NCBI RefSeq assembly: GCF_011090385.1
Contig: NZ_SEWW01000001.1
Span: 1-64,000 of the forward strand
Source: Aquirufa beregesia
GTDB taxonomy: Bacteria > Bacteroidota > Bacteroidia > Cytophagales > Spirosomataceae
DNA length: 64,000 nt
Direction: 5' to 3'
Program-made: the position numbers and the translations under genes
Notes under the pieces: generated by a model
Database searches by the model: none
The model's input: the letters and a program-made list of their open reading frames with translations, nothing else
What the model was told of the DNA's origin: nothing
Shown: piece by piece, positions 17,394-26,514 of the stretch
Layout: each line of letters starts with the position of its first letter
How positions within the stretch are numbered: the first letter of the stretch is position 1

Positions 17394-18256
17394 AAAACGT
17401 ATCCTTTGCCTTGATTCAATTGTCGGTTTCAGAAAATCTGTCTGAAAACTGGACCAAAACCATTCAATCCATCCGAGATGCAGCCGCTAAGGGGGCTCAG
17501 GTGATCTGTTTACAGGAATTATTCAAGTCCATTTACTTCTGTTATGAAGAAAATCCTCGATTTTTTGAATTGGCAGAGTCCATTCCTGGTCCAAGTACCG
17601 ATGAATTAGGAGAATTGGCCAAGGAGTTGAACGTGGTTATTGTAGCTTCTCTTTTTGAGAAAAGAGCTGCAGGATTGTACCATAATACCACGGCGGTGAT
17701 TGACGCCGATGGATCCTATTTAGGTAAGTATCGCAAAATGCACATTCCAGATGATCCTGGCTATTATGAAAAGTATTATTTCACGCCTGGTGATCTAGGA
17801 TACCAAGTATATCAAACCAAATTTGCCAAAATCGGCGTGTTAATTTGTTGGGATCAATGGTATCCAGAAGCCGCTCGTTTGACGGCCTTGAAAGGAGCGG
17901 AGGTATTGGTGTATCCAACGGCTATCGGCTGGGATTTGGAGGAAAAAAATGGAGATATTAATCGTGAACAATATCAAGCCTGGCAGACAATTCAACGAAG
18001 TCACGCCATTGCTAATGGCATTCCTGTGGTTTCAGTAAATCGGGTTGGTCAAGAAAACGGTCAACAGTTTTGGGGAGGAAGTTTTGTTTCCAATGCTTTT
18101 GGAAGAGTAATGTATCAGGCTCCTCATGATCAGGAGGAAATAGCTGTTCTATCTGTTGATGTCGAATCCAGTGAATATTACCGCAAAACTTGGCCTTTCT
18201 TCCGTGACCGCAGGATAGATTCATATGGGAATGTGGTGAAGCGGTTTGTGGATTAG
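17390..18256 (+). CDS. aguB: N-carbamoylputrescine amidase
   Basis: 288 aa of the nitrilase superfamily. The catalytic triad is in place: E43 (CLQELF), K116 (YRKMHIPDD) and C153 (LICWDQWYPE). The WDQWYPEAARL, PTAIGWD and WGGSFVSNAFGRV blocks match AguB-type enzymes, which convert N-carbamoylputrescine to putrescine, CO2 and ammonia. The partner agmatine deiminase AguA is encoded at 45579-46628. It is the second gene after GT9, with a 4-bp overlap. The start is fixed by this overlap and the N-terminal beta strand. Confidence 0.92.
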   Translation: MKNVSFALIQLSVSENLSENWTKTIQSIRDAAAKGAQVICLQELFKSIYFCYEENPRFFELAESIPGPSTDELGELAKELNVVIVASLFEKRAAGLYHNTTAVIDADGSYLGKYRKMHIPDDPGYYEKYYFTPGDLGYQVYQTKFAKIGVLICWDQWYPEAARLTALKGAEVLVYPTAIGWDLEEKNGDINREQYQAWQTIQRSHAIANGIPVVSVNRVGQENGQQFWGGSFVSNAFGRVMYQAPHDQEEIAVLSVDVESSEYYRKTWPFFRDRRIDSYGNVVKRFVD

Positions 18257-18258
18257 TT

Positions 18259-18279
18259 ATTAGGGATTAGTTATTAGGG
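18259..18279 (+). repeat. TTAGGGATTAGTTATTAGGG word, left copy
   Basis: 21-bp sequence just after the aguB stop, present as a perfect inverted copy at 18728-18748 on the other side of the four-helix-bundle pseudogene. Related words occur near 132-160 and 56756-56790. Confidence 0.7.
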
Positions 18280-18361
18280 TTTTATCAATTACTTGGTAAT
18301 TTGATGTTTGCTTTATTTATTCCAAAAATATTTCATGAGATTTGACAGTTAATTATCAAAC

Positions 18362-18733
18362 ATGAATCATAGTAATATTTGAAATAAGACATTTCAATTT
18401 GCAATAAATACAGTCAAACTTTATCAGCATTTAACATCTGATAAAAAGGAGCAAATTCTCTCTAAACAATTATTGCGTTGTTCAACAAGTGTAGGTGCCA
18501 TGATTCGAGAGGCAGAATATGCAGAATCTAAGGCTGATTTTATCCACAAAATGTCAGTAGCTCAAAAAGAAATAAATGAAAGTTTATATTGGCTTGAATT
18601 ACTTTTTAAAACCAAATATTTAGTAATAATAGAGTTTCAAAATTATACGAATGAAGCTACTGAGATATTGAAAATAATAACAAGTATCATAAAAAAACTG
18701 AAAGGGATTTCAAAAACCAATCCTAATCCCTAA
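18362..18733 (+). pseudogene. four-helix-bundle (S23/IVP-type) protein gene with in-frame TGA
   Basis: The family sequence runs without a break from about 18383 (NKTFQFAINTVKLYQHLTSD) through SVGAMIREAEYAES and FIHKMSVAQKEINESLYWLE to the stop at 18733. The only good ATG in this frame (18362, MNHSNI) is separated from it by a TGA at 18380-18382, at codon 7. Family members are about 115-125 aa and normally continue straight from that start, so this looks like a nonsense mutation. Translation could restart at TTG 18473, which would lose the first helix. These proteins occur in rRNA intervening sequences and at scattered chromosomal sites; function is unclear. It is flanked by a 21-bp inverted repeat. 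Confidence 0.65.
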
Positions 18734-18748
18734 TAACTAATCCCTAAT
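18728..18748 (-). repeat. TTAGGGATTAGTTATTAGGG word, right inverted copy
   Basis: Perfect inverted copy of 18259-18279. It overlaps the stop codon of the four-helix-bundle frame and lies directly before the stop of the following leftward glycosyltransferase. Confidence 0.7.
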
Positions 18749-18750
18749 AT

Positions 18751-19743
18751 CTATTCCAAAATATCTCCCAAAAACATCAAATACGGTGCTAGGGCTTCGG
18801 AATCCATGTCTTTGAAACGGTGGTAATGACCACCCAGTAGGTTGTGAAGCGTAGGTTTTAGTCGTTTCCAACGGGTTTCGGGAAGGTGGGCGCGTCTTTC
18901 TAAATAGTCAATTTTGGTATCTAATGCTTCTAAGGATAAAGTAGGATTGCTTGCTAGCATTGCTTCTCTAACTTGGCAAAGAAATGACCAGCTTTTCTGA
19001 TAAGGGGCTACTTTATCTGCATGTGGTCGACTCATGCGATCTACCATGGTTGGCGGTTTTCCTTCACTACCTTTTACACCCACTTGCTGTTCGGAGTGTA
19101 AACGGTAATGTACATAGGTAGCAGGAATGAAGTCGATTTTGTTTTCAGCAGCAGCCATGATACCTAACCACGCATCATGCAAAAAGGAGGAGGGAAGAGA
19201 GCTTGGAAAGGGACTAACACGCTCAAAATAAGACTTTCTAATTCCCATGGTACAACCTGTTACCCGGTTTCCATCCAACAAGATTTCTAAGGATTTACCG
19301 TTTTTCCATTCCTGTTGCTGTTTTTGTCTAAAGCGGAAAGATTGCCAAAGTTGCTTGCCAGAAGTTTGTCCAAATTCATTTACTAACAGCGCATCTGTAA
19401 AGATGGCATCAATCTCTGGATGGAAATTAAAATAGGTATAAACCCGCTCTAACTTTTGTGGGACCCAAAAATCATCTTGATCTGCGGGAAAAATAATATC
19501 ACCCTGACAAAGAGATAAGGCTTTTTCGAAATTTCGATACGTGCCTAAACGTTCAGGGTTTTTATGAATTTTAAGGGGTAATCTATCGGAAAATTGTTCT
19601 AATATAGCTAATGTCTGATCTGTAGATCCTTCATCGCACACAATGATTTCATCGGCTTGCAACGTTTGATCAACAAAGCTACTTAGTTGTGTTCTTAAAA
19701 ACTTCTCCCCGTTACGGGTACATAATGCGATGGAAATATTCAC
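18751..19743 (-). CDS. family 2 glycosyltransferase
   Basis: 330 aa, single GT-A domain without membrane segments. ISIALCTRNGEKFLRTQLSS, IIVCDEGSTDQT and the DxD-like motif FPADQDDFW are typical of non-processive GT2 enzymes that add single sugars to LPS or surface glycans. The start is a GTG at 19743; no ATG is close by and the N-terminal strand begins immediately, so GTG is accepted. It lies 10 bp downstream of polA and is probably read from the same promoter. The substrate is unknown. Confidence 0.87.
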   Translation of the reverse strand: MNISIALCTRNGEKFLRTQLSSFVDQTLQADEIIVCDEGSTDQTLAILEQFSDRLPLKIHKNPERLGTYRNFEKALSLCQGDIIFPADQDDFWVPQKLERVYTYFNFHPEIDAIFTDALLVNEFGQTSGKQLWQSFRFRQKQQQEWKNGKSLEILLDGNRVTGCTMGIRKSYFERVSPFPSSLPSSFLHDAWLGIMAAAENKIDFIPATYVHYRLHSEQQVGVKGSEGKPPTMVDRMSRPHADKVAPYQKSWSFLCQVREAMLASNPTLSLEALDTKIDYLERRAHLPETRWKRLKPTLHNLLGGHYHRFKDMDSEALAPYLMFLGDILE

Positions 19744-19753
19744 AATTTAATCG

Positions 19754-22603
19754 TTAATGGGCCTCCAACCAATTTGCACCAACACCAATACCCGTTTCAA
19801 TAACAACACCCAAATCTAGGGCAGAACACATGATTTTATCAATCCTTTCACGAAGGTAGCCAATTTCATCCACATGAGCATCAAATACAAGTTCGTCATG
19901 TACGGTTAGGATCATTTTCGACTTCATATTCTCTTTCCATAAGAAATCTTGGATTTGAATCATAGCTACTTTAATCATATCGGCGGCAGATCCCTGAATG
20001 GGAGCATTGATGGCATTTCGTTCCGCAAAGCCCCTTTCATTCATATTGGGAGAAAGTATGTCTTTCAAATAGCGCCTTCTTCCAAGGACCGTTTCTACGT
20101 AGCCAAAATCTCGGGCTTTGGTAATACTTTGATCCATATACGACTTCACTTTAGGGAACTCAATGAAATATTGGTCAATGATTTCTTTAGCTTCAGTTCT
20201 GGAAATACCAATTTGAGCCGCTAAACCAAAGGCAGATACGCCATAAATGATCCCAAAGTTTACCGTTTTGGCTTTTCTTCTCATATCTGAGCTTACCTCC
20301 TCTAAAGGAACTTGAAATACTTTAGCAGCGGTGGCTTTGTGTACATCCAAACCTTTGTTGAAGGCCTCACACATAGATTCATCTTGTGAAAAGGCTGCCA
20401 TGATGCGCAACTCTATTTGAGAATAATCTGCTGAGAGTATTTGGTATTCTTCATTTCTGGGAATAAAGGCCTTTCTTATTTCTCTTCCCCGTACCGTACG
20501 GATGGGGATATTTTGCAAATTGGGATCTTTAGAAGACAATCTTCCAGTAGCCGTAACAGCTTGCATGAAAGAGGTATGAATGCGGCCAGTTTTCGGTGAA
20601 ATTAATTGGGGAAGGGCATCCACATAGGTGGATTTTAACTTTTGCAATTCCCTAAAGTCCAAGATCAACGAAGCGATTTTGTGCTCACCTTCTAATTTGG
20701 AAAGGATTTCTTCCCCTGTCATATATTGACCCGTCTTAGTCTTTTTAGCCTTAGGGTCTAACCGTAGTTTTTCAAATAAAACTTCGCCCAATTGCTTAGG
20801 AGAGGCAATATTGAATGATTCGCCTGCTAATTCAAATATTTGTTTTTGAACCTCATGAGAATCCTTTTCTAGCGTAGTAGACATGTCCTTTAAGAAAGGA
20901 ATATCCAATAAAACACCTTCTCTTTCTACTGTAGATAAAACTCTGGCCAAGGGCATTTCAACTTCTTTGAAAAGTTGAACCGTTTTATCATTTGTAGCCA
21001 TAAGTTGGTCTAAATGGGGTTTTATTTGCCAAGTGATATCCGCATCTTCGGCAGCATATTCTTTTACTAAATCCAAATCCACGTCTCGCATGTTGCCTTG
21101 CTTGGCTCCTTTCTTTCCAATCAATTTCTCGATGGACATAGGTTCATAATGCAGGTAACTCATGGACATGGCGTCCATATTATGGCGTTTTTCTGGCTCA
21201 ATCAAATAATGGGCCAACATGGTGTCATAGGTTTCTCCTTTGATTTCAATGCCATAATTGGCCAACACGCTCATATCATATTTGATATTTTGAGCAATTT
21301 TTTGAATCTGTTCATTAGCAAAAAGGTCTATGAACAAATCTAGTTGTTGCTGGCAAGCTATGGGATCTTCCGGAAAAGGAATGTAGAATGCTTCTCCTTT
21401 ACGATAAGCAAAAGACATACCAACTAATTCGGCATCTATGGCGTTGATGTTCGTCGTTTCCGTATCAAAACAAAAAGAGGATTGTCGAGCTAAATATGTG
21501 ATTAATCCTTTGATAGCCCCTTCACCTTGAACTAAATGGTATTGGTGAGGGGTATTTTCTAGCGTATTGAAAGATTGATAAGTAGAAGCCTCTTCCTCAT
21601 CGGAGTTATCTTCTGACGTACTGGAAGGAGCAGGTGCGGCTGGGGTTGGACTACCAAACATATCCATTTGATTGGCGGCCACTTTGGGACTAGCCTTGGC
21701 TTTGGGAGTAGCGGGTTCAGCCGACGCATCTTCACCTAAAATTCTCTTTCTCAGCGTTCGAAATTCCAATTCATCCAATAAAGGTTCTAACAAGGCTTTG
21801 TTGGGAGGAGTGTAGAGTAATTTTTCTTCCTCGTATTCCAAAGGAACTTCACAAAGTATTCTAGCCAAATGTTTGGATAAAATGCCTTGTTCCTTAAAGT
21901 TAATCAGGTTTTCCTGTAGTTTTCCTTTGAGTTGATCCGTATTTTCTAAGAGATTTTCTAAGGATCCAAACTGCTCAATCAGTTTTTGAGCGGTCTTTTC
22001 ACCTACTCCAGGAATGCCAGGTATATTGTCCACTGCATCTCCCATCAAACCCAGCATATCGATTACCTGATCCACATGCTGAATATTCCATCGAGCACAA
22101 ACTTCTTCTGGTCCTAATATTTCTACGCCCTTACCCATGAAGGCAGGCTTGTACATTTTAATTCTTTCTTCGACCAATTGTCCATAATCTTTATCGGGCG
22201 TCATCATGTAAACAACAATATCCGGATTCGCTTTTACGGCTTTCTTGGCTATGGTTCCTATGATATCATCGGCCTCGTAACCATCCATGATTAATAAAGG
22301 AATATCCATGGCCTCCACCAAGCGTTTCACATAGGGAATGGCAATGGTAATGTCTTCCGGCTGAACTTGTCGCTGAGCCTTATAAGGGGTGTATTCGATG
22401 TGTCGAAAAGTAGGAGCAGAGGTGTCAAAGGCAACGCCTAAATAATCTGGTTTTTCCTTTTGGATTACTTCCAAAATGGTATTCGTAAAACCGAATACAG
22501 CACTGGTATTTATTCCTTTTGATGAGATTCTAGGTGTTTTAGCAAATGCAAAGTGGGCACGATAAATCAAGGCCATTGCATCAAAAAGGAATAATTTTTT
22601 CAT
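19754..22603 (-). CDS. polA: DNA polymerase I
   Basis: 949 aa with all three domains. The 5'-3' exonuclease (about 1-290; FLFDAMALIYRAHFAF, GYEADDIIGT) is followed by a P/A/S-rich linker with acidic tail (about 290-345). The 3'-5' exonuclease (about 360-540) retains its first acidic motif FCFDTETT and DTMLAHYL. The polymerase domain (about 560-949) has DYSQIELRIMA, RRKAKTVNFGIIYG and the catalytic VHDELVF. It removes RNA primers and fills gaps in lagging-strand synthesis and repair. Unlike many Pol I proteins, the proofreading motifs appear intact. It is divergent from pdxH. Confidence 0.97.
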   Translation of the reverse strand: MKKLFLFDAMALIYRAHFAFAKTPRISSKGINTSAVFGFTNTILEVIQKEKPDYLGVAFDTSAPTFRHIEYTPYKAQRQVQPEDITIAIPYVKRLVEAMDIPLLIMDGYEADDIIGTIAKKAVKANPDIVVYMMTPDKDYGQLVEERIKMYKPAFMGKGVEILGPEEVCARWNIQHVDQVIDMLGLMGDAVDNIPGIPGVGEKTAQKLIEQFGSLENLLENTDQLKGKLQENLINFKEQGILSKHLARILCEVPLEYEEEKLLYTPPNKALLEPLLDELEFRTLRKRILGEDASAEPATPKAKASPKVAANQMDMFGSPTPAAPAPSSTSEDNSDEEEASTYQSFNTLENTPHQYHLVQGEGAIKGLITYLARQSSFCFDTETTNINAIDAELVGMSFAYRKGEAFYIPFPEDPIACQQQLDLFIDLFANEQIQKIAQNIKYDMSVLANYGIEIKGETYDTMLAHYLIEPEKRHNMDAMSMSYLHYEPMSIEKLIGKKGAKQGNMRDVDLDLVKEYAAEDADITWQIKPHLDQLMATNDKTVQLFKEVEMPLARVLSTVEREGVLLDIPFLKDMSTTLEKDSHEVQKQIFELAGESFNIASPKQLGEVLFEKLRLDPKAKKTKTGQYMTGEEILSKLEGEHKIASLILDFRELQKLKSTYVDALPQLISPKTGRIHTSFMQAVTATGRLSSKDPNLQNIPIRTVRGREIRKAFIPRNEEYQILSADYSQIELRIMAAFSQDESMCEAFNKGLDVHKATAAKVFQVPLEEVSSDMRRKAKTVNFGIIYGVSAFGLAAQIGISRTEAKEIIDQYFIEFPKVKSYMDQSITKARDFGYVETVLGRRRYLKDILSPNMNERGFAERNAINAPIQGSAADMIKVAMIQIQDFLWKENMKSKMILTVHDELVFDAHVDEIGYLRERIDKIMCSALDLGVVIETGIGVGANWLEAH

Positions 22604-22641
22604 ATATTTAATCTTTATTAGATGGGCTTTGGGAGCCTAAA

Positions 22642-22649
22642 CAAAGATA
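22642..22649 (-). promoter_or_regulatory. possible -7 box of the polA promoter
   Basis: TATCTTTG on the minus strand matches the Bacteroidota -7 consensus TAnnTTTG and lies 39 bp upstream of the polA start. No clear -33 TTTG was found. Confidence 0.4.
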
Positions 22650-22668
22650 AGGAATAAATACTCGAATT

Positions 22669-23301
22669 ATGAATTTAGCAGCTCTAAGAGAAAATTATCA
22701 GAAAGGAGAATTATTGGAAAGTAAGGTGCATCCTGATCCTTTGGAACAATTTAAAATTTGGTTTAAGGAAGCTCAAAATGCCGAATTACCAGAGCCCAAT
22801 GCGATGTTTTTGAGTACGTTGGGGAAAGATATGCGACCTTCGGGAAGAATCGTTTTATTAAAATATATCGATCGGGGATTCTCCTTTTTTACGAATTATT
22901 TTTCGAGAAAAGGGCATGATTTAGCGCATCACGATAAAGCTTCTATTACCTTTTTTTGGGGGGAATTGGAAAGACAAGTTCGCATCGAGGGGCATGTAGA
23001 AAAAGTAGATGAAAAGCTATCTACCGAGTATTTTCAATCTAGACCAAGAGCATCTCAAATTGGAGCTTGGGTTTCCGAGCAAAGTGCTAAAATTCCTCAT
23101 CGGGAATTTTTGGAGGAACGTTTCAAGGAATTGGAGAAACAATATGAAGGTCAAGATATCCCTAAACCGGAACATTGGGGAGGTTATGAATTAATTCCTG
23201 ATTACATCGAATTTTGGCAAGGTAGACCTTCACGACTACATGATCGCGTGGTATATGAATGGATCAATGGGAAATGGGAGAGGTATAGAATTGCACCTTA
23301 A
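22669..23301 (+). CDS. pdxH: pyridoxamine 5'-phosphate oxidase
   Basis: 210 aa, the usual length. FMN-dependent oxidation of pyridoxine/pyridoxamine phosphate to pyridoxal phosphate, the last step of PLP synthesis and salvage. Family features: [67 protein letters not shown] and the C-terminal signature [14 protein letters not shown] ending in W-x-RYRIAP. It is monocistronic, divergent from polA. Confidence 0.97.
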   Translation: MNLAALRENYQKGELLESKVHPDPLEQFKIWFKEAQNAELPEPNAMFLSTLGKDMRPSGRIVLLKYIDRGFSFFTNYFSRKGHDLAHHDKASITFFWGELERQVRIEGHVEKVDEKLSTEYFQSRPRASQIGAWVSEQSAKIPHREFLEERFKELEKQYEGQDIPKPEHWGGYELIPDYIEFWQGRPSRLHDRVVYEWINGKWERYRIAP

Positions 23302-23616
23302 GGGAATTATAAATTATAAATTATAAATGGATTTGTGTTAATGCCTGAATGACGTTGACTGTTTTATTAATTTTTGGATTCTACATTTTCAGTCTACATT
23401 TTACCAGCCGTAAGTGAAGAGCCAATCAGTTCTGCACAGCAGAATTCGTCTTAGGATTAACCGTCTTTCTTCAGTTTTTTTGTTTCTTTTTTTATGACAT
23501 AAAAGAGCCCAAAATGCTTTTTTATGTCGTGCAGCCAAGGTGGAAAGGGATTTGTAAATTTGAATTGTAAGTTGAATTCAAAACTCATTTATAAATTATA
23601 ATTCATCATTTATAAT
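23302..23616. other. gap with repeat fragment and inverted AT-rich words
   Basis: 315 bp between the convergent pdxH and bshB1. It begins with AATTATAAATTATAAAT words and ends with their inverted counterpart at about 23580-23616. Between them lies a truncated copy of the structured repeat (23430-23497). No coding frame is credible. Confidence 0.55.
23430..23497 (+). repeat. dispersed structured repeat, truncated copy
   Basis: Only the end of the module remains: hairpin TTCTGC-ACA-GCAGAA (23430-23444), then GTCTTAGGATTAAC (ending 23461), CCGT and the TTTTTTTGTTTCTTTTTTT tract. The hairpin differs from the TTCCGC-TAC-GCGGAA form of the 39.8-kb copy at one base on each arm, and the pair is kept. 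Confidence 0.6.
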
Positions 23617-24339
23617 TTACAGTATTGCCTCAAATCCATTTAACCCCATTGTTCTTTGGCTTTGGTATCCTTCTCCATATTTAACACCTATTTTGTGACC
23701 CATTTCCATGGAACGGGCACGGATGAATTCTAGGAAGTCGGGAGAGGAAATGTAAGAGTCTGGCTCATTCGAGTTTGGATCAAAGAATTGACTTTTGAAT
23801 GCACGAATGGATTGCTCTTTGACATCCCAATGGGCACTGACATCAATCACAAAATCAGGATTTAAATACCGATCTTGAATGTAGTGAAAAACATGTTTTG
23901 GTCGCCAAGCTGCTTGTGCATTACCTAGCTCATCATGAGTTTCTATTTTTCGTAAGCCAGATAAAAAACAAGCATCAATGGCTAATTGAGCGCCTTTCCC
24001 ATGATCTGGATGGCGGTCTTCCAACGCATTAGCCAATACGATTTCGGGCTGGTATTTACGAATGATTTGAATCAATTTCAATTGGCTTTCTTCATCATTT
24101 CGGAAGAAACCATCTCTGATTCCTAGGTTTTCTCGGGCATGAATTTCTAAAATGGCGCTAGAAGCGGCAGATTCAGCTATTCTAATTTCTGGTGTACCTC
24201 TCGTACCTAATTCACCACGGGTAAAATCAACAATACCTACTTTTTTGCCTTGCTGAATTTGAGATACTATAGTACCCGAACAAGCTAGCTCGGCATCATC
24301 TGGATGCGCAGCCATAACTAAAATATCAAGTTTCATCAT
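23617..24339 (-). CDS. bshB1: bacillithiol biosynthesis deacetylase BshB1
   Basis: 240 aa of the LmbE/PIG-L deacetylase family. The zinc site AHPDDAE lies at residues 10-16, with a later H-P-D-H motif (EDRHPDHGKGA). TRGELGTRGTPEIR and RSMEMGHKIGVKYGEGYQ are specific to BshB1. It removes the acetyl group from GlcNAc-malate, giving GlcN-malate, the precursor of bacillithiol, the low-molecular-weight thiol of Firmicutes and Bacteroidota. Two consecutive ATGs (24339, 24336) are possible. The first overlaps the stop of the M23 peptidase gene by one base (TAATG), implying coupled translation. Confidence 0.95.
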   Translation of the reverse strand: MMKLDILVMAAHPDDAELACSGTIVSQIQQGKKVGIVDFTRGELGTRGTPEIRIAESAASSAILEIHARENLGIRDGFFRNDEESQLKLIQIIRKYQPEIVLANALEDRHPDHGKGAQLAIDACFLSGLRKIETHDELGNAQAAWRPKHVFHYIQDRYLNPDFVIDVSAHWDVKEQSIRAFKSQFFDPNSNEPDSYISSPDFLEFIRARSMEMGHKIGVKYGEGYQSQRTMGLNGFEAIL

Positions 24340-25436
24340 TAGTGAATACGTAAACGTCTACCTGCTCGAATGGTGGAGCTGAGTTTTAATCCATTTAATC
24401 TAGCCAATTTGGTCACTGACATTCCTGCTCTTTGAGCGATGGAATACAAGGAATCCCCTGAACGAACGCGTGTCCAAGCCGTACGTCTAGAACGAATCTT
24501 TTCACCCGCACTTCCGTATTCATTGCGAAGGGAAAGGGAGCGTCTATCAAATGTTCTAGCGGTAATTAATAAGTGATCTGAAAGCGGTTCTCCTGTGCTC
24601 AAATTATACACATTGTTCGGATTGAAGGGGTTTCCTTCATACCTAGTTTCAAAATGCAAGTGAGAGCCCGTACTTCTACCGGTGTTTCCTCCTAAACCTA
24701 TTTCATCTCCCGCTTTCACAAAAGTACCTGGTTCAAAGTTTCGTTTGGAAAGATGACCATAAAGTGTCTCTAGTCCATTGTAATGCCTGACTACCACATA
24801 GTTGCCATAACCGGAATAATCAAAACCTGAAATACGAACAATGCCATCAAAGGCCGACATCACTGGATAGCCTGTCTCCAAGTCTAGGTCAACCCCAGCA
24901 TGTAAGCGCCCCCAACGTGGGCCAAATGGACTGGTCTGTTTAACTACATTTAAAGGAGGAGACCAATTTCTACCGCTGCCAACATTGTATAGTTCTATGT
25001 CGACAGGTTCATCAAAATCTTTGATGTCTATGTCATATGGGTCTATACTTTTAGTATCCCAAATGGCAAAATAGGAGGCTACGGTGACGAAATCTTCACT
25101 TCCTACTGGAGCATTTTCTTCTTCAATTTCAACGACTAGAGCTTCCCCTTCATCGATGGAAGTGGTATCGAAATTACTGATGGTTGGGTTTACGATTTTA
25201 ATAGGTTCATATTTACGTTCCTGCATCTCAGAACCAGCCACCATTCCAGAGGTTTCCGTTTCATTTCGAAATTGTAATGGAGGGAGATCATCGATTTCCT
25301 CTTTCTTTTCTTTGGTATTGGGGTTAGATTTGGTCTCTATCTTGGTGCTCTTTTTGAACAAATTACGTTCTTGTGCCTTAGCTGTAAAGGCAAAAAAACT
25401 AAGAGATAGGAAGAAAATCAGGTTTTTTACTGACAT
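24339..25436 (-). CDS. secreted M23 metallopeptidase with LysM domain
   Basis: 365 aa. A signal peptide (1-21, ending in AKAQ) leads into a low-complexity region rich in K/E. The M23 endopeptidase domain (about 165-270) has the zinc motifs HAGVDLD and HLHFETRY plus GNTGRSTGSHLHFE spacing. A single C-terminal LysM (RSGDSLYSIAQRAGMSVTKL) binds peptidoglycan. It cleaves peptide cross-links or activates amidases in the envelope. It sits between trxB (9 bp downstream of it) and bshB1 (1-bp overlap) in a three-gene leftward operon, where the other two concern thiol redox. Confidence 0.92.
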   Translation of the reverse strand: MSVKNLIFFLSLSFFAFTAKAQERNLFKKSTKIETKSNPNTKEKKEEIDDLPPLQFRNETETSGMVAGSEMQERKYEPIKIVNPTISNFDTTSIDEGEALVVEIEEENAPVGSEDFVTVASYFAIWDTKSIDPYDIDIKDFDEPVDIELYNVGSGRNWSPPLNVVKQTSPFGPRWGRLHAGVDLDLETGYPVMSAFDGIVRISGFDYSGYGNYVVVRHYNGLETLYGHLSKRNFEPGTFVKAGDEIGLGGNTGRSTGSHLHFETRYEGNPFNPNNVYNLSTGEPLSDHLLITARTFDRRSLSLRNEYGSAGEKIRSRRTAWTRVRSGDSLYSIAQRAGMSVTKLARLNGLKLSSTIRAGRRLRIH

Positions 25437-25445
25437 ACATGTGTT

Positions 25446-26384
25446 TTAATGTAAATGATTGGCAGCCAACCATCTTTCTGCATCTAAGGCAGCCATACAA
25501 CCGCTACCAGCTGCTGTTACTGCTTGTCGATAAATAGAATCCTGCACATCTCCACAAGCAAATACGCCAGGGATATTGGTGCGAGCACTCCCTTTTTCTG
25601 TGATCAAATATTCTTGTGCATCCATGTCCAATTGACCTTTGAAAATGGAAGTATTCGGTTGATGACCAATGGCTACGAAAAATCCGGTTAAGGTGATTTC
25701 TTCCGTGGCTCCAGTCTCTCGGTTTTTGATACGAATACCCGTAACTCCGTTAGCGTCTCCTAGAATTTCTTCCGTTTCTGAGTTCCAGTGGATATGTATT
25801 TTTGGATTATTTTTAACACGTTCTTGCATGATTAAGGAAGCCCGCATTTCGTTTCTGCGAACAATCATGTGTACTTCTGTACATAAATTAGCCAAATAAC
25901 TAGCTTCTTCGGCAGCGGTATCACCCGCTCCAACGACAGCTACTACTTGATTACGGTAAAAGAAACCATCACAAACAGCACAGGCAGAAACGCCTAAACC
26001 ATTGAAAGTTGTTTCTCCTTCCAATCCTAACCATTTGGCAGAAGCCCCAGTCGCAATAATAACGGCATCAGCTTCTAATTCGATTTGATCATCGATCCAC
26101 ACTTTCTTGGGTTGACTGCTAAAGTCTACTTTAGTGGCTAAACCAAAGCGCACATCGGTACCAAATCGCTTCGCTTGATTTTCTAAATCCTGCATCATCG
26201 TGGGCCCCTCTACACCCTTGGGGTAGCCAGGGAAATTGTCAACTTCCGTGGTTGTAGTTAACTGACCACCGGGTTGACCACCTTGATACATAATCGGTTG
26301 TAAACCTGCTCTAGAAGCGTAAATAGCTGCGGTATAACCTGCCGGCCCTGAGCCAATAATCAAACATTTAATTTTTTCTGCCAT
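25446..26384 (-). CDS. trxB: thioredoxin reductase
   Basis: 312 aa flavoprotein reducing thioredoxin with NADPH. It has the FAD-binding GSGPAGYTAAIYASRA (residues 11-26), the redox-active CAVC at 135-138 and the NADPH-binding GAGDTAAEEASYLA. The C-terminal GVFACGDVQDSIYRQAVTAAGSG is the second FAD motif. Length and motif order are those of the low-molecular-weight bacterial enzyme. It is the first gene of a leftward unit with the M23 peptidase and bshB1. Confidence 0.97.
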   Translation of the reverse strand: MAEKIKCLIIGSGPAGYTAAIYASRAGLQPIMYQGGQPGGQLTTTTEVDNFPGYPKGVEGPTMMQDLENQAKRFGTDVRFGLATKVDFSSQPKKVWIDDQIELEADAVIIATGASAKWLGLEGETTFNGLGVSACAVCDGFFYRNQVVAVVGAGDTAAEEASYLANLCTEVHMIVRRNEMRASLIMQERVKNNPKIHIHWNSETEEILGDANGVTGIRIKNRETGATEEITLTGFFVAIGHQPNTSIFKGQLDMDAQEYLITEKGSARTNIPGVFACGDVQDSIYRQAVTAAGSGCMAALDAERWLAANHLH

Positions 26385-26484
26385 AAAATTAGTAACACCT
26401 GAAAGATCTCAAAAGGTTCATGAAGGTGCAAAATTCGGTAAATAAGCCCAGAATCCCAAACGAGGATATTTTGCTATTAATCCT

Positions 26485-26492
26485 TACATTTG
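26485..26492 (+). promoter_or_regulatory. possible -7 box of the symporter promoter
   Basis: TACATTTG matches TAnnTTTG and lies 22 bp before the ATG at 26515, as expected for a Bacteroidota promoter with a short leader. A matching -33 element is not clear. Confidence 0.35.
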
Positions 26493-26514
26493 TTTATCAT
26501 CTGCATACAAACGA

